From assembly GCF_001590795.1 (NCBI RefSeq), contig NZ_JXDL01000001.1, positions 3,093,707 through 3,145,745 of the forward strand: DNA of 52,039 nt, read 5' to 3'. Within the stretch, counting starts at the first letter, position 1. Every line of letters starts with the position of its first letter. Below are positions 1-8,710 of the stretch, piece after piece. This DNA comes from Bradyrhizobium sp. AT1 (lineage in GTDB: Bacteria; Pseudomonadota; Alphaproteobacteria; Rhizobiales; Xanthobacteraceae). The notes below the pieces were generated by a model. That model was given only the letters and a program-made list of their open reading frames with translations. It made no database searches and was not told where the DNA came from. The position numbers and the translations under genes were made by a program.

Positions 1-37
1 TCACCACAAGGACGGTGACAGACGGACTCGCGGAGAG

Positions 38-96
38 TCCCCCTCACCCGGAATTTGCTTCGCAAATCCCGGCCTCTCCCCGCAAGCGGGGAGAGG
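38..96. repeat. Double-hairpin intergenic repeat, possible terminator
   Basis: Two adjacent inverted repeats. The first (48-72) pairs CCGGAATTTGC with GCAAATCCCGG around a 3-base centre; the second (73-96) is a perfect 11-base stem, CCTCTCCCCGC with GCGGGGAGAGG, around two As. It lies just beyond the stop codon of the minus-strand dehydrogenase gene ending at 111, so it could act as a terminator or transcript-end stabiliser; there is no strong T-tract. Related CCTCTCCC-type stems occur at 15857-15989 and 45595-45618, which suggests a dispersed element family. No coding sequence is supported in bases 1-110. Confidence 0.6.
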
Positions 97-110
97 CGAA
101 GAAAGCAGCG

Positions 111-1445
111 TCACTGCCGCGTGCTTGTCACCCGCCAGATCGTGCCGTTGCCGTCTTCCGACACCAGCAGCGATCCATCCTTCGCCATCGCCACCCCCAC
201 CGGCCTGCCCCACACCTCGGTGTCGCTCACGACGAACCCCGTGACGAAATCCTCATACTCGCCGGTCGGCTTGCCGTCCTTCATCTTGATGCGGATCACC
301 TTGTAGCCGGTGCGCTTCGACCGGTTCCAGGAGCCGTGCTCGGCGGCGAAGGCATCGCCCCGGTACTCCCCGGGAAACTGCGCGCCTTGATAAAACGTCA
401 TGCCGAGCGAGGCCGAATGCGGCTGGATCAGCACATCCGGCACCGTCACCTTGTCCTTGAGGTCCGGCCGCGCGCCGGCGTGGCGCGGGTCTTCGTTGCC
501 ACCGATGTAGAACCACGGCCAGCCGTAGAACGCGCCCTCCTTCACGCTGGTCACGTAGTCGGGCACGAGATCATCGCCGAGGCCGTCGCGCTCATTGGTG
601 GAGCACCAGGGCAGACCGGTCTGCGGCTGGATCGCAAGGCCGACGCAATTGCGGATGCCGGTGGCGTAGACCTTCCGCTCCTTGCCGTCGGGCGTGAAAG
701 CCAGCACCGCGGCGCGCTCGATCTCGCTGGCCCAGGCCGCGCCGAGCGGTTGCGCCTTCGACCAGGCTTCAAGTCCGCCCGGCGGCGTACCTAGACCTTC
801 GGCGACGTTGCTGAGCGAGCCGACCGAGACCAGCATGCGCTTGTTGTCCGGCGTGAAGACGATGTCGCGGGTCGAATGGCCGCCGTCATGCGGCAGGCTC
901 GGCACGATCGTCTCCGCCTTGCCGCGCGCCTTGAGATCGCCGGCCTGATAGGGAAAGCGGATGACGCTGTCGGTGTTGGCGACATAGACCCATTGCGGAT
1001 TGTCGCCGCTCGGGAAGAAGGCGATGCCGAACGGCTGCCGCAAGCCGCCGGCGAACACCTCGCTGGTCGCGACCTTGCCGCCCTCGCCCGCGCGCAACAC
1101 GCGGATGGTGCCTGCCCGTGTCTCCGCGACGAACACATCGCCATTCGGCGCCACCCGCACGATGCGCGGCGCGCGCAGGCCTTCGGCGAACAGCTCGATC
1201 TTGAATCCGGCCGGCACCTGAAGCTCCGCTTCCGGCGGACGCGGCACCACGCGCGACGAGCTCGCCACCGACCGCGTCGCGCCGGGCCTGACCAGATCCT
1301 GCGGCCGAATCAGCCTGACCGTGCCAGGCTTGTCGCCCCGCCAATCGCCATAGGCCTCCTTGCCCTGCAGCACCGGCTCGGCCTGCGCGCCGGTCGCAAC
1401 CAGCAGTCCCGCAGATATCGTTACGGACAAGATCCTGCTCTTCAA
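111..1445 (-). CDS. PQQ-type sorbosone/glucose dehydrogenase family protein, exported
   Basis: The 444-residue product begins with a signal peptide (LKSRILSVTISAGLLVATGAQA) and continues as a beta-propeller of the soluble glucose/L-sorbosone dehydrogenase family, with blocks such as LRAPRIVRVAPNGDVFVAET, GLRQPFGIAFFP, IRNCVGLAIQP and the C-terminal WGRPVGVAMAKDGSLLVSED. Such proteins oxidise sugars or other alcohols/aldehydes in the periplasm, usually with PQQ; the substrate cannot be told here. The TTG start at 1445 is chosen because GGGAGG sits about 6 bases upstream and the signal peptide follows directly; an in-frame ATG about 33 codons upstream would put non-hydrophobic residues before it. 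It is divergent from the urate hydroxylase gene with about 196 bases between. No pqq genes are in the window. Confidence 0.85.
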   Translation of the reverse strand: MKSRILSVTISAGLLVATGAQAEPVLQGKEAYGDWRGDKPGTVRLIRPQDLVRPGATRSVASSSRVVPRPPEAELQVPAGFKIELFAEGLRAPRIVRVAPNGDVFVAETRAGTIRVLRAGEGGKVATSEVFAGGLRQPFGIAFFPSGDNPQWVYVANTDSVIRFPYQAGDLKARGKAETIVPSLPHDGGHSTRDIVFTPDNKRMLVSVGSLSNVAEGLGTPPGGLEAWSKAQPLGAAWASEIERAAVLAFTPDGKERKVYATGIRNCVGLAIQPQTGLPWCSTNERDGLGDDLVPDYVTSVKEGAFYGWPWFYIGGNEDPRHAGARPDLKDKVTVPDVLIQPHSASLGMTFYQGAQFPGEYRGDAFAAEHGSWNRSKRTGYKVIRIKMKDGKPTGEYEDFVTGFVVSDTEVWGRPVGVAMAKDGSLLVSEDGNGTIWRVTSTRQ

Positions 1446-1641
1446 ATTGTCCTCCCGGCCTGCAACATCGACACCGCCGCGGCAGGTCGAAGCCCTGCCA
1501 CATCCCAGGTCAGCTGATGCCCGCACGATGTGCATCAGGTGCAACCCATCGTACTGGAAAACGCGGCGGATAGGTGCGACACATTGGTCGAGCGGGGGTT
1601 GCGGTCATCAAAGCTGCGGCATCGCTGTCGCAATTGACGGG

Positions 1642-2838
1642 ATGATCATGTGGGGATCCATCATATCGGAATGGGCGAGCCTGCTGCTGCGCTGGCTGCA
1701 CGTGGTCGCGGCGATCGCCTGGATCGGCAGTTCCTTCTATTTCATCGCCCTCGACCTCAGCCTGAGGCCGAGGGCTGACCTGTCTGACGGCGTGCAGGGC
1801 GAGGCCTGGCAGGTCCATGGCGGCGGCTTCTACCGGATCATGAAATACATGGTCGCCCCCAGCCAGATGCCGGATGAGCTGACCTGGTTCAAATGGGAGG
1901 CCTACACCACCTGGCTGTCCGGCTTTGCGCTAATGGTGGTGGTGTATTATCTTGAGGCCGATTTGTTTCTGGTCGACAAGTCCATCCTCGACCTCACGCC
2001 GTTCCAGGCCGGGCTGTTCAGCCTCGCGAGCCTTGCGCTGGCGTGGCTGCTCTATGAGGCCGCCTGCCGCAGCGGACTTGCGCAGCGCGAGCTGCCCTTC
2101 GCGATCGGCGGCTACCTGTTCCTGGTCGCGCTGACTTATGCCTTCACGCATGTACTGAGCGGACGCGGCGCCTTCAACCAGATCGGCGCGATCATCGGCA
2201 CCATCATGGTCGCCAACGTCTTCGCGCTGATCATCCCGAACCAGAAGAAGATCGTGGCCAGCCTGATCGCGGGACAAGCGCCCGATCCAAAGCTCGGCAA
2301 GGCCAGCAAGGAACGTTCGGTCCATAACAACTATCTGACGCTTCCCGTCGTCGTGCTGATGATCAGCAACCACTCTCCCCTGCTCTACGCCACGCGCTTC
2401 AACTGGGTCATCGTCGCGATCATCCTGGCGCTCGGCCCCGTGATCCGTCATTTCTTCAACGAGCGGCATGCCGGTCGCAAATCGCCATGGTGGGTGTGGG
2501 GCGTGGCGGCCATCGGCGTGATTGCAATTCTCTTCCTCTCCGCGGCCGGCCCGCGCGAGGCGAAGACGGCCGCGCTGCTGGCGCAGCCGAGCCTCGCCGC
2601 TGTGGAGGAGATCGTGACATCCCGCTGCAGCATGTGCCACGCGGCCGAGCCGGTCTGGGCCGGCATCGTGACCGCACCGAAGGGAATTGTGCTCGATACG
2701 CCCGCGCACATCCACCGCAACATCCGCCTGATCGGCCGTGTCGCCGCCTGGTCCAATGCGATGCCGCCGGGCAACGTCACCGAAATGACCAGCGAGGAAC
2801 GCGCGATCCTCGCCGCCTATCTCGAGCAGCGCCCTTGA
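1642..2838 (+). CDS. puuD: Urate hydroxylase PuuD-like membrane protein with cytochrome c domain
   Basis: About 398 residues. The N-terminal part has many hydrophobic helices, starting with LLLRWLHVVAAIAWIGSSFY, and matches the DUF989/PuuD membrane domain. The C-terminal soluble part carries one heme-binding CSMCH motif (C329, C332, H333) and a late Met in the segment AMPPGNVTEM, as in a class I cytochrome c. PuuD oxidises urate to 5-hydroxyisourate and passes electrons to the cytochrome rather than to oxygen. No other purine-catabolic gene (uraH, uraD, xdh) is adjacent, so it stands alone here. ATG codons at 1642 and 1648 are both possible; neither has a strong ribosome-binding site. Confidence 0.88.
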   Translation: MIMWGSIISEWASLLLRWLHVVAAIAWIGSSFYFIALDLSLRPRADLSDGVQGEAWQVHGGGFYRIMKYMVAPSQMPDELTWFKWEAYTTWLSGFALMVVVYYLEADLFLVDKSILDLTPFQAGLFSLASLALAWLLYEAACRSGLAQRELPFAIGGYLFLVALTYAFTHVLSGRGAFNQIGAIIGTIMVANVFALIIPNQKKIVASLIAGQAPDPKLGKASKERSVHNNYLTLPVVVLMISNHSPLLYATRFNWVIVAIILALGPVIRHFFNERHAGRKSPWWVWGVAAIGVIAILFLSAAGPREAKTAALLAQPSLAAVEEIVTSRCSMCHAAEPVWAGIVTAPKGIVLDTPAHIHRNIRLIGRVAAWSNAMPPGNVTEMTSEERAILAAYLEQRP

Positions 2839-2976
2839 CGCCGTCGCGCCAATCATTTCGGGAAATGAAATTCCGCATCTCGCACTGAATTGAAAATGAC
2901 TCGACCGCCTATCCGGCGTAAACAGAACTAGCGGCCGCCGGCGCGGCTCACTTCAGTTTGCAATCAAGGAAGAACA

Positions 2977-3834
2977 GTGGCCCTCAACAACGTCATCGGT
3001 ATCGACCACGCCGTGGTCATGGTGAAAGACCTCGACAAGGCCGCCGAGAACTATCGGCAACTCGGTTTCACCGTCTCCCCGCGCGGCACCCACAGCGCGC
3101 ATATGGGCACGGGCAACTACACCATCATGTTCGACCCTGATTATATGGAGCTGCTCGGCGTGCTCGCCGCGACCGAGCACAACGCGCCGGCGCGGGCGTT
3201 CCTGGACAAGCGCGGTGAAGGCATCGAGCGCATCGCCTTCACCGCGGTCGATTCCGCCGCGGGCGCGGAGGAGATTCGCGCGCGTGGCCTGACGCCGATC
3301 GGCCCGACCGATTTCGAACGTCCGGTGACGCTGCCTGATGGCACGGTCTCCGCAGCAAAATTCCGCACGTTCATGTGGCCGACCGCGGAGGCGCCGGGCG
3401 GCGTGCGCATCTTCGCCTGCCAGCACAAGACGCGCGAGACCGTGTGGATTCCTGAATTGATGCAGCACGCCAATGCGGCCAAGCGGATCAAGCAGATTCT
3501 GATCGCAACGCCCGAGCCGGCGCAGGAAGCCGCGCATCTGGGACGGCTGATCGACCGCGCGCCGAAGGCGGAGCCGGACGGCGCCGTGACCGTGCCCTCC
3601 GGCGGCGATCGCGCCGACTTCGTCTATCTGACGCTGGCCCAGCTCGGACAGCGCTATCCCGGCGTGCCGCTCGCGGGCCTCTCCGAGCGCGGCGGTGCGG
3701 CGCTGGTGCTGGTCAGCGGCGATCTCGCGGCGACGGAGAAGGCGCTGGGTTCGGCCGCCGTGCGCAGCGGAGCTGCGATCTGCGTGCCGCCGGCCGAGGC
3801 CAACGGCACCCTGCTCGCCTTCATTGACGGCTGA
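2977..3834 (+). CDS. VOC family (glyoxalase-like domain) protein
   Basis: The 285-residue protein opens with the VOC motif IGIDHAVVMVKDLDKAAENY, in which His and the following beta-alpha unit supply metal ligands, followed by a second half with weaker similarity, as in the Glyoxalase_3-like two-module proteins. Such proteins are metal-dependent isomerases, lyases or dioxygenases; nothing here fixes the substrate. The GTG start at 2977 follows AAGGAAGAACA, a good ribosome-binding site. It is convergent with the L,D-transpeptidase gene, whose stop lies 14 bases beyond. Confidence 0.75.
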   Translation: MALNNVIGIDHAVVMVKDLDKAAENYRQLGFTVSPRGTHSAHMGTGNYTIMFDPDYMELLGVLAATEHNAPARAFLDKRGEGIERIAFTAVDSAAGAEEIRARGLTPIGPTDFERPVTLPDGTVSAAKFRTFMWPTAEAPGGVRIFACQHKTRETVWIPELMQHANAAKRIKQILIATPEPAQEAAHLGRLIDRAPKAEPDGAVTVPSGGDRADFVYLTLAQLGQRYPGVPLAGLSERGGAALVLVSGDLAATEKALGSAAVRSGAAICVPPAEANGTLLAFIDG

Positions 3835-3848
3835 CTTGAACGAATTCA

Positions 3849-4889
3849 CTAACGCGTATTCGCCGCACGCTTGCCGGCCGCCTTGCCCTGCTGCTTCGAG
3901 GAGGTGTCCGTCGGCGCATCGAGGAAGACGACGGGGGTGCCGCGCTTGACGTTCTCGCCGAGCACGCGCGCGTCCCAGTTGGTGAGCCTGACGCAGCCGT
4001 GGGAGGCGGACTTGCTGACCCTGTCGGGCTCCGCCGTCCCGTGGATACCATAACCCTGCTCCGATAGCCCGATCCAGAACGATCCGACGGGGTTGTTGGG
4101 ACCTGGCTTGATCTCGAAGGGCTTCTTGGATTTCACGCTCTTGAACTTGTACTCGGGATTGTAGTGGTAGGTCGGCAGTTCGTGGGTGCCGGTGACCTTC
4201 AGCGTTCCCGTCGGCGTCGGGCGATCCGGACTGCCGATGGACGCCGGATAGAACGCGACCAGACGACCAGAGCCCTCGTAAGCCTTCAGCGTCGCGTGCG
4301 TCTTGTCGATCTCGATCCGGACGACGCGTGGAAGCTCCCGTCGCGCCGGCAGATTGGCCACTGCAATCGTCTCGCCGGCCTTGTCGAAAGCCTTTCCAGG
4401 ATTGAGCGCCTTCAAGAGCTCTTCGCTCATGTGGAATCTCTCAGCGAGCGCTTCGAGCGGACTGGTGTAGCTCAGCGCCTCCAGCGACTTCATGTCGTCG
4501 AGCCTCGCCGGCAGTTTCTTGAGGAACGGTCCCTTCACGTCCGTGTCGGTGATCTTGTAGTCGACGAGGACAGGCCCTTCGCTCGCTGTGTTCAGCTTGT
4601 CCCAGAGGTCAGCGGCAATTGTCTTGTCGAAGACGATACCATTCTGCTCGGCAAACGCCCTCAGCGCCTTCTGCGCGTTTTCGCCGAGCTTGCCGTCGAT
4701 CTGGCCGGGAGAGAATTGCGCACGGTCGAGCAGGATCTGAAGCTTCGTCACCGGCGCGGTGATCTTGTCCGCAGCCGGCTGCTTTTCGGGACGCGCGGCA
4801 TCGTTCACCGCTCGCGCATCGAGATTTCCTGCCAGCGCCGGGCAGATGAACCAGAGCGATATCACCGCGCCAAGCATGCGTCGCATCAT
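3849..4889 (-). CDS. L,D-transpeptidase (YkuD) with peptidoglycan-binding domain
   Basis: 346 residues starting MMRRMLGAVISLWFICPALA, a signal peptide. Residues about 48-85 form a PG_binding_1 unit (LQILLDRAQFSPGQIDGKLG). A LysM-like stretch follows (about 145-178), then the YkuD catalytic domain (about 188-325) with H283-G and the SHGCVRL motif (S296, H297, C299, R301); Cys299 is the expected nucleophile. The enzyme makes 3-3 peptidoglycan cross-links or attaches proteins to the wall in the periplasm. The C-terminus is a basic tail after residue 330. Start at 4889 follows GGGACGAG. It is divergent from a lytic transglycosylase gene, about 176 bases away, so the two wall enzymes may share regulation. 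Confidence 0.9.
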   Translation of the reverse strand: MMRRMLGAVISLWFICPALAGNLDARAVNDAARPEKQPAADKITAPVTKLQILLDRAQFSPGQIDGKLGENAQKALRAFAEQNGIVFDKTIAADLWDKLNTASEGPVLVDYKITDTDVKGPFLKKLPARLDDMKSLEALSYTSPLEALAERFHMSEELLKALNPGKAFDKAGETIAVANLPARRELPRVVRIEIDKTHATLKAYEGSGRLVAFYPASIGSPDRPTPTGTLKVTGTHELPTYHYNPEYKFKSVKSKKPFEIKPGPNNPVGSFWIGLSEQGYGIHGTAEPDRVSKSASHGCVRLTNWDARVLGENVKRGTPVVFLDAPTDTSSKQQGKAAGKRAANTR

Positions 4890-5065
4890 GATCTCGTCCC
4901 AAACAATCATCCGCAGATTCGCGGGGCAGTTTCTCTTCGGGAACACCGTAGTAACACCGAAGGAACCGGAAAGATCGCAGCTTTGCCGCAATCGGAAGGT
5001 TAAGAACTTCCTAGCGCCGGCGCATCGCTGGCCGTTCATCCCACAGTTCGAGGTTGCTCCAGCAA

Positions 5066-6028
5066 ATGCGATTTGTCGTCGCGGCTTGCGCCGCGTTCCT
5101 GATTCTGATGTGCGACCTCGATCCGTCGGCGTCCCGGCAAACATCAGTTGTCGACACCACCGTTCTTCAGAACAATCATGCCTCGCCACTTGTTCCCGTG
5201 GTCGAACTCTTCCTTGCCAGCGTCCAGGCCATCGAGCTCGCCAACGCGCGTGCGGCGTATGAGGAAACGATCGAGCCGCCGCGCGCGACCGAGCCTGTCG
5301 CCGAGGGGCCGGTTTCACCGACGGACAAGTTCTGCCACGCGTTGCGCGAGGCTGCCGAGGCCAGCGGCATTCCCGTGCCGTTCTTTGCCCGCCTGCTCTG
5401 GCAAGAGAGCCGCTTCAAGTCCAACGAGGTCAGCCAGGCCGGCGCCCAAGGCGTCGCGCAGTTCATGCCGGAGACGGCCGCCGAGGTCGGGCTCGACGAT
5501 CCCTTCGATCCCATGAAGGCGCTGCCCGCATCGGCGAAGTTCCTGCGCAGGCTGCGCGATGATTTCGGCAATCTCGGCCTCGCGGCCGCAGCTTACAATG
5601 CCGGACCCGGCCGCGTTCAGAAGTGGCTCGCCAAAGAGAGCGAGCTGCCACGCGAGACGCGCGACTATGTCCGCATCATCACCGGCACCAAGGCCGAGGA
5701 CTGGACCGAGCGCGCCGAGGCGCTTGCGATCAGGATCGATCTGCCGCGCGAAGCGCCTTGCGAAGGCATCGGCAGCCTCTCCAAGGCCAAGGACGTCGCC
5801 TGGGTTCCTGTCAACCTGACGCCCTCGGTTGCCAGCATCATTCGCAAAGCCGAGCAGCTCGCCGCACGGCTGACGGCGAACCGTGCACGCAAGCGGTTCG
5901 CAACCCTGCTTCGGAAGACCGCGTCCGCTCACGGCAAGGCCCGCAGCATGATTGCGGCGCGTGCGGCCGGAAAGAGCGCGAAGGCCCGCGCCGTTCGTCT
6001 CGCATCACGCGAACGGCCATCGGGCTAG
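5066..6028 (+). CDS. Lytic transglycosylase, SLT domain
   Basis: 320 residues. A hydrophobic N-terminus with a Cys (FVVAACAAFLILMCDL) suggests export, possibly with a lipid anchor. The SLT domain spans about residues 85-195: LLWQESRFKSNEV gives the catalytic Glu114, followed by GAQGVAQFMP and AAAYNAGPGRVQKWL. The enzyme cleaves the MurNAc-GlcNAc bond to leave 1,6-anhydro ends. The C-terminal 80 residues are basic and low in complexity (Ala/Arg/Lys). An in-frame TTG at 5054 is an alternative start; ATG 5066 is preferred because a GAGG lies about 13 bases upstream and touches the TTG. It is convergent with the Bug binding-protein gene. Confidence 0.87.
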   Translation: MRFVVAACAAFLILMCDLDPSASRQTSVVDTTVLQNNHASPLVPVVELFLASVQAIELANARAAYEETIEPPRATEPVAEGPVSPTDKFCHALREAAEASGIPVPFFARLLWQESRFKSNEVSQAGAQGVAQFMPETAAEVGLDDPFDPMKALPASAKFLRRLRDDFGNLGLAAAAYNAGPGRVQKWLAKESELPRETRDYVRIITGTKAEDWTERAEALAIRIDLPREAPCEGIGSLSKAKDVAWVPVNLTPSVASIIRKAEQLAARLTANRARKRFATLLRKTASAHGKARSMIAARAAGKSAKARAVRLASRERPSG

Positions 6029-6049
6029 TGTTCGACCCAAGCGACCGTC

Positions 6050-7033
6050 CTACTCCGCCTTGATGTTGGCCGCCGCAACGACCTCGGCAAGCTCCTTCGT
6101 CTCCTTCGCGATCTTGGCGGCGTAATCGGCGGGGCTCAGCACGGAGACCACACCTTGCGAGCCGAGCTTCTCCGCGATCGCGGGATCCTTGGCGGCTGCG
6201 ACGATCTCCCGGTGCAGTGCCTCCAGGATCGGCGCCGGGGTTGCCTTCGGCATGAAGAAGCCAACCCAGAACGAGATGTCGAAGCCGGGATAGCCGGCTT
6301 CCGCGACGGTCGGCACATCGGGCAGCGACGGCAATCGCTCCGCCGACGATACCGCGAGCGCGCGCAGCTTTCCGGCCTTGACCAGCGGCACGGCGGAAAG
6401 CGGATCGAACACCGCCAGCACCTCCTGCGCGAGGATGCCGACCTCGGCGGCCGAACCGCCGCGATAGGGCACGTGGATCAGCTTGATGCCGGCCTTCTGG
6501 CTGAGCAGCTCCATGGCGAGATGGGCAAGATTGCCGTTGCCGCCTGAGCCGTAAGCGAGCGCGCCGGGCGCGGCCTTCGCCGCGGCAACGAGCTCGGCCA
6601 CGGTCTTGATGTCGGCCGTCTTGGGATTGTCCGGATTGACCACCAGCACCAGCGGCGCCGACACGGCGGTGGTGAGCGGCGCGAAATCCTTTTCCGGATC
6701 GTAGCGGATATCCTTGAACAGCGTCTTGTTGAGCGTGATGGTGGAGGAGTTGCAGGCGAGCATGGTGTAGCCGTCGCCATCCGCACGCGCGACGCCCTCG
6801 GCGGCGATCATGCCGTTGGCGCCGGCGCGGTTCTCGACCACGAAGGGCTGCCCGAGCTTGCTGCTGACGCGATCGCCGATGATGCGCGCGACGACATCGA
6901 CCGGACCGCCCGCGCTGAAGCCGACCATGACCTTGACCGGCCGCACCGGATATTTCTGCGCCATGGCGCCGGTCGACAGCGCAGAGGCGCATAATCCGGC
7001 GATGACGGCCAACAGGCGGGCGGTTCGTTGCAT
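6050..7033 (-). CDS. Bug/TctC family tripartite tricarboxylate transporter substrate-binding protein
   Basis: 327 residues with a cleavable signal peptide ending STGAMAQ, then the Bug family core: YPVRPVKVMVGFSAGGPVD, a diagnostic GQPFVVENRAGANG, and YGSGGNGNLAHL. These periplasmic receptors bind small carboxylates or aromatics. No TctA/TctB membrane genes are adjacent; orphan Bug receptors are common in rhizobia and burkholderias. The ATG at 7033 follows GGGGAGAG, a clear ribosome-binding site. Confidence 0.9.
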   Translation of the reverse strand: MQRTARLLAVIAGLCASALSTGAMAQKYPVRPVKVMVGFSAGGPVDVVARIIGDRVSSKLGQPFVVENRAGANGMIAAEGVARADGDGYTMLACNSSTITLNKTLFKDIRYDPEKDFAPLTTAVSAPLVLVVNPDNPKTADIKTVAELVAAAKAAPGALAYGSGGNGNLAHLAMELLSQKAGIKLIHVPYRGGSAAEVGILAQEVLAVFDPLSAVPLVKAGKLRALAVSSAERLPSLPDVPTVAEAGYPGFDISFWVGFFMPKATPAPILEALHREIVAAAKDPAIAEKLGSQGVVSVLSPADYAAKIAKETKELAEVVAAANIKAE

Positions 7034-7484
7034 CGGTTCTCTCCCCGGACCTCACGTCGCCGCTTGTGCAGGCTTGTTGGCGCGACGCATCCGGAAATCA
7101 TGAATAGCGGTCGCGCGGGATTTCGCAATCGCGTTCGGGCGCCGGCATTCCGCCACGCGGCAGGTCCGCACCGCTCCAAACAAAAAATGCGAAAACAACC
7201 CCATGCACAGTAGACGGCCCTAGTCGAAACAAGGACTTACGGCGGGGGCACGATCCTTCGGAGGAAGCGAAATCGATTTTGACTCGTCGGGCAAAACAGG
7301 GGCATACTGGCATCATCGCGATCCGCGTGAGCATCGGCCTCCACGGCCATGTGGGTCTCACCTCGGTCGCGCACAAGCCCTGCATCGACATCCGACAACG
7401 CAACCGCCGCACAGCAGCTGCGCGCGCCGGCTTCGCATCAGCGGAGCCTGCTGGCGCGTGCCGTGGGCCCAAGGAGATATCGAC
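7034..7484. other. 450-base intergenic region between divergent genes
   Basis: No convincing gene in either strand. It carries the promoter regions of the Bug gene (left) and of the small-protein unit starting at 7485. A possible sigma-70-like promoter lies at 7279-7308, entered separately. The half near 7320-7460 is GC-rich without an obvious hairpin. Confidence 0.5.
7279..7308 (+). promoter_or_regulatory. Candidate sigma-70-type promoter for the 7485 unit
   Basis: TTGACT at 7279-7284 and CATACT at 7303-7308 are separated by 18 bases. The match is reasonable but the following leader would be about 170 bases long, so the assignment is weak. Confidence 0.3.
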
Positions 7485-8141
7485 ATGACGACAGCCCTGA
7501 CACGCGACAGCACGACGCCCGTCTCCAGGTATGACGGCAGCCGGCCGAGCCCACGGATCAAGCTCAATCGACGGGAGATCGTGATCCAGCATTCCGACGC
7601 GCAAATCGGCGAACGGTTGATGGGCGAGGCGCTCGGCGCCGTTGACCGCGACGCCCTGCACGGCTTCCTCAAGCAATTGATGAAAGCCAGCGTGATCCTG
7701 CAGAAGCCTGACGAGGACAATCTCGCCTTCATGATCTCGATGGTGAAGGGCATCGCGCCCAGGGATTCGCTCGAGGCCATGTTGACGGCACAGATGGTGT
7801 CCATTCACGTCGCCACAATGCGCTCCGCATCCCGCCTCGCCTTCACCGAGGGCCTCTCGCAGCAGGAAGGCATCTCACGCACATTGACCCGGCTGGCCCG
7901 CACCTTCGCGGCGCAGATGGAGGCTCTCAACCGCCACCGGGGCAACGGCGAACGTCCGATCACGGTGCAGAATCTGTCGGTGCAGGAGGGCGGCAGTGCG
8001 ATCGTGGGGAATGTCGCGCAGCATGCGCACCTGACCGTTGCCGAGCCGGGCACCGCGATCGACGCGGGACTGGTCGCGCCTCGCGAAGCCGGCAAACGCG
8101 AACATGGCCAAGCCGCAGCCATGCAAGGCGCTACCACGTGA
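7485..8141 (+). CDS. Conserved hypothetical protein, 218 residues
   Basis: The ATG at 7485 follows AAGGAGATAT, one of the best ribosome-binding sites in the window. The product is mostly helical, with IKLNRREIVIQHSDAQIGER near the N-terminus and a central LKQLMKASVILQKPDEDN; no signal peptide or membrane segment is visible. Its stop codon overlaps the GTG start of the HGGxSTG gene in the sequence GTGA, so the two are probably translated together. Function unknown; because HGGxSTG proteins are often near phage terminase genes, a phage-derived origin is possible but not shown. Confidence 0.75.
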   Translation: MTTALTRDSTTPVSRYDGSRPSPRIKLNRREIVIQHSDAQIGERLMGEALGAVDRDALHGFLKQLMKASVILQKPDEDNLAFMISMVKGIAPRDSLEAMLTAQMVSIHVATMRSASRLAFTEGLSQQEGISRTLTRLARTFAAQMEALNRHRGNGERPITVQNLSVQEGGSAIVGNVAQHAHLTVAEPGTAIDAGLVAPREAGKREHGQAAAMQGATT

Positions 8142-8440
8142 GCGCCGATCACGTGCGCAACACGCGCGCCATGGCGGCGAGCCCGCGTTGCGGCGCCCGT
8201 ACTCGCAGCGGCCTTGCCTGCGGCGCGCCGGCGATGCGTGGCAAGCTCCGCTGCCGCATGCACGGCGGTGCCCCTGGCTCGGGCGCCCCAAGGGGCAACC
8301 GCAATGCGCGCAAGCATGGCACCTTCACGCAAGTGCGGGTCGCGGAGCGAAGGGCGATCCGGGATCTGCTGGACGATGCAGGGAAGCTGTTGAAGGAGCT
8401 GGACTCGGGCTCGTATTCGCAAAGCGACATCGAGGCTTAG
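8138..8440 (+). CDS. HGGxSTG-type small zinc-ribbon-like protein
   Basis: 100 residues starting at GTG 8138, overlapping the preceding gene by 4 bases. The N-terminal half has the pattern CGARTRSGLACGAPAMRG followed by KLRCRMHGG, a Cys/Cys/Cys/His set that could bind zinc, and then GAPRGNRNARKHG. This pattern is typical of a family of small proteins in alphaproteobacteria and phages, some near terminase genes. The second half is a short charged helix. DNA binding is plausible but untested; no other phage gene is in the window. Confidence 0.7.
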   Translation: MSADHVRNTRAMAASPRCGARTRSGLACGAPAMRGKLRCRMHGGAPGSGAPRGNRNARKHGTFTQVRVAERRAIRDLLDDAGKLLKELDSGSYSQSDIEA

Positions 8441-8459
8441 CCACGCGCCAGTCGAAAGA

Positions 8460-8642
8460 CTATTGCGCCGCGTTCGCTGGACTAGCGGCAGTAATTTGCA
8501 GCCCTGCCTCATCCAGCGCCTGGGCAATCTGCTTCGCCAGCAGCTTGGCCTCTTCGGCCCCGATCTGCGCGTCGGGATGGCCTTTGAAGAACGCGCAAAT
8601 GGTGCTGGCGATGATGGTATTCACCTGGTGCAGATCGTCCAT
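8460..8642 (-). CDS. Small hypothetical protein, about 60 residues
   Basis: The frame reads MDDLHQVNTIIASTICAFF and continues as an Ala-rich amphipathic helix (AEEAKLLAKQIAQALDEAGL). It has the composition of a real small protein and lies convergent to the HGGxSTG gene with 19 bases between. GTG 8651 is an alternative start three codons upstream. Neither start has a strong ribosome-binding site. Not recognised; function unknown. Confidence 0.5.
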   Translation of the reverse strand: MDDLHQVNTIIASTICAFFKGHPDAQIGAEEAKLLAKQIAQALDEAGLQITAASPANAAQ

Positions 8643-8710
8643 TTGATGCACCCGAACCTGCCAACTGCTTCACCCGGATGGGTGGCGCGTCGGCCCGCCT
8701 GAGGAGAACG

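Noticed and set aside
1..213. Minus-strand 70-codon frame at the left edge
   Set aside because: Overlaps the 3' end of the sorbosone dehydrogenase-like gene in another frame and the hairpin repeat; no evidence for translation.
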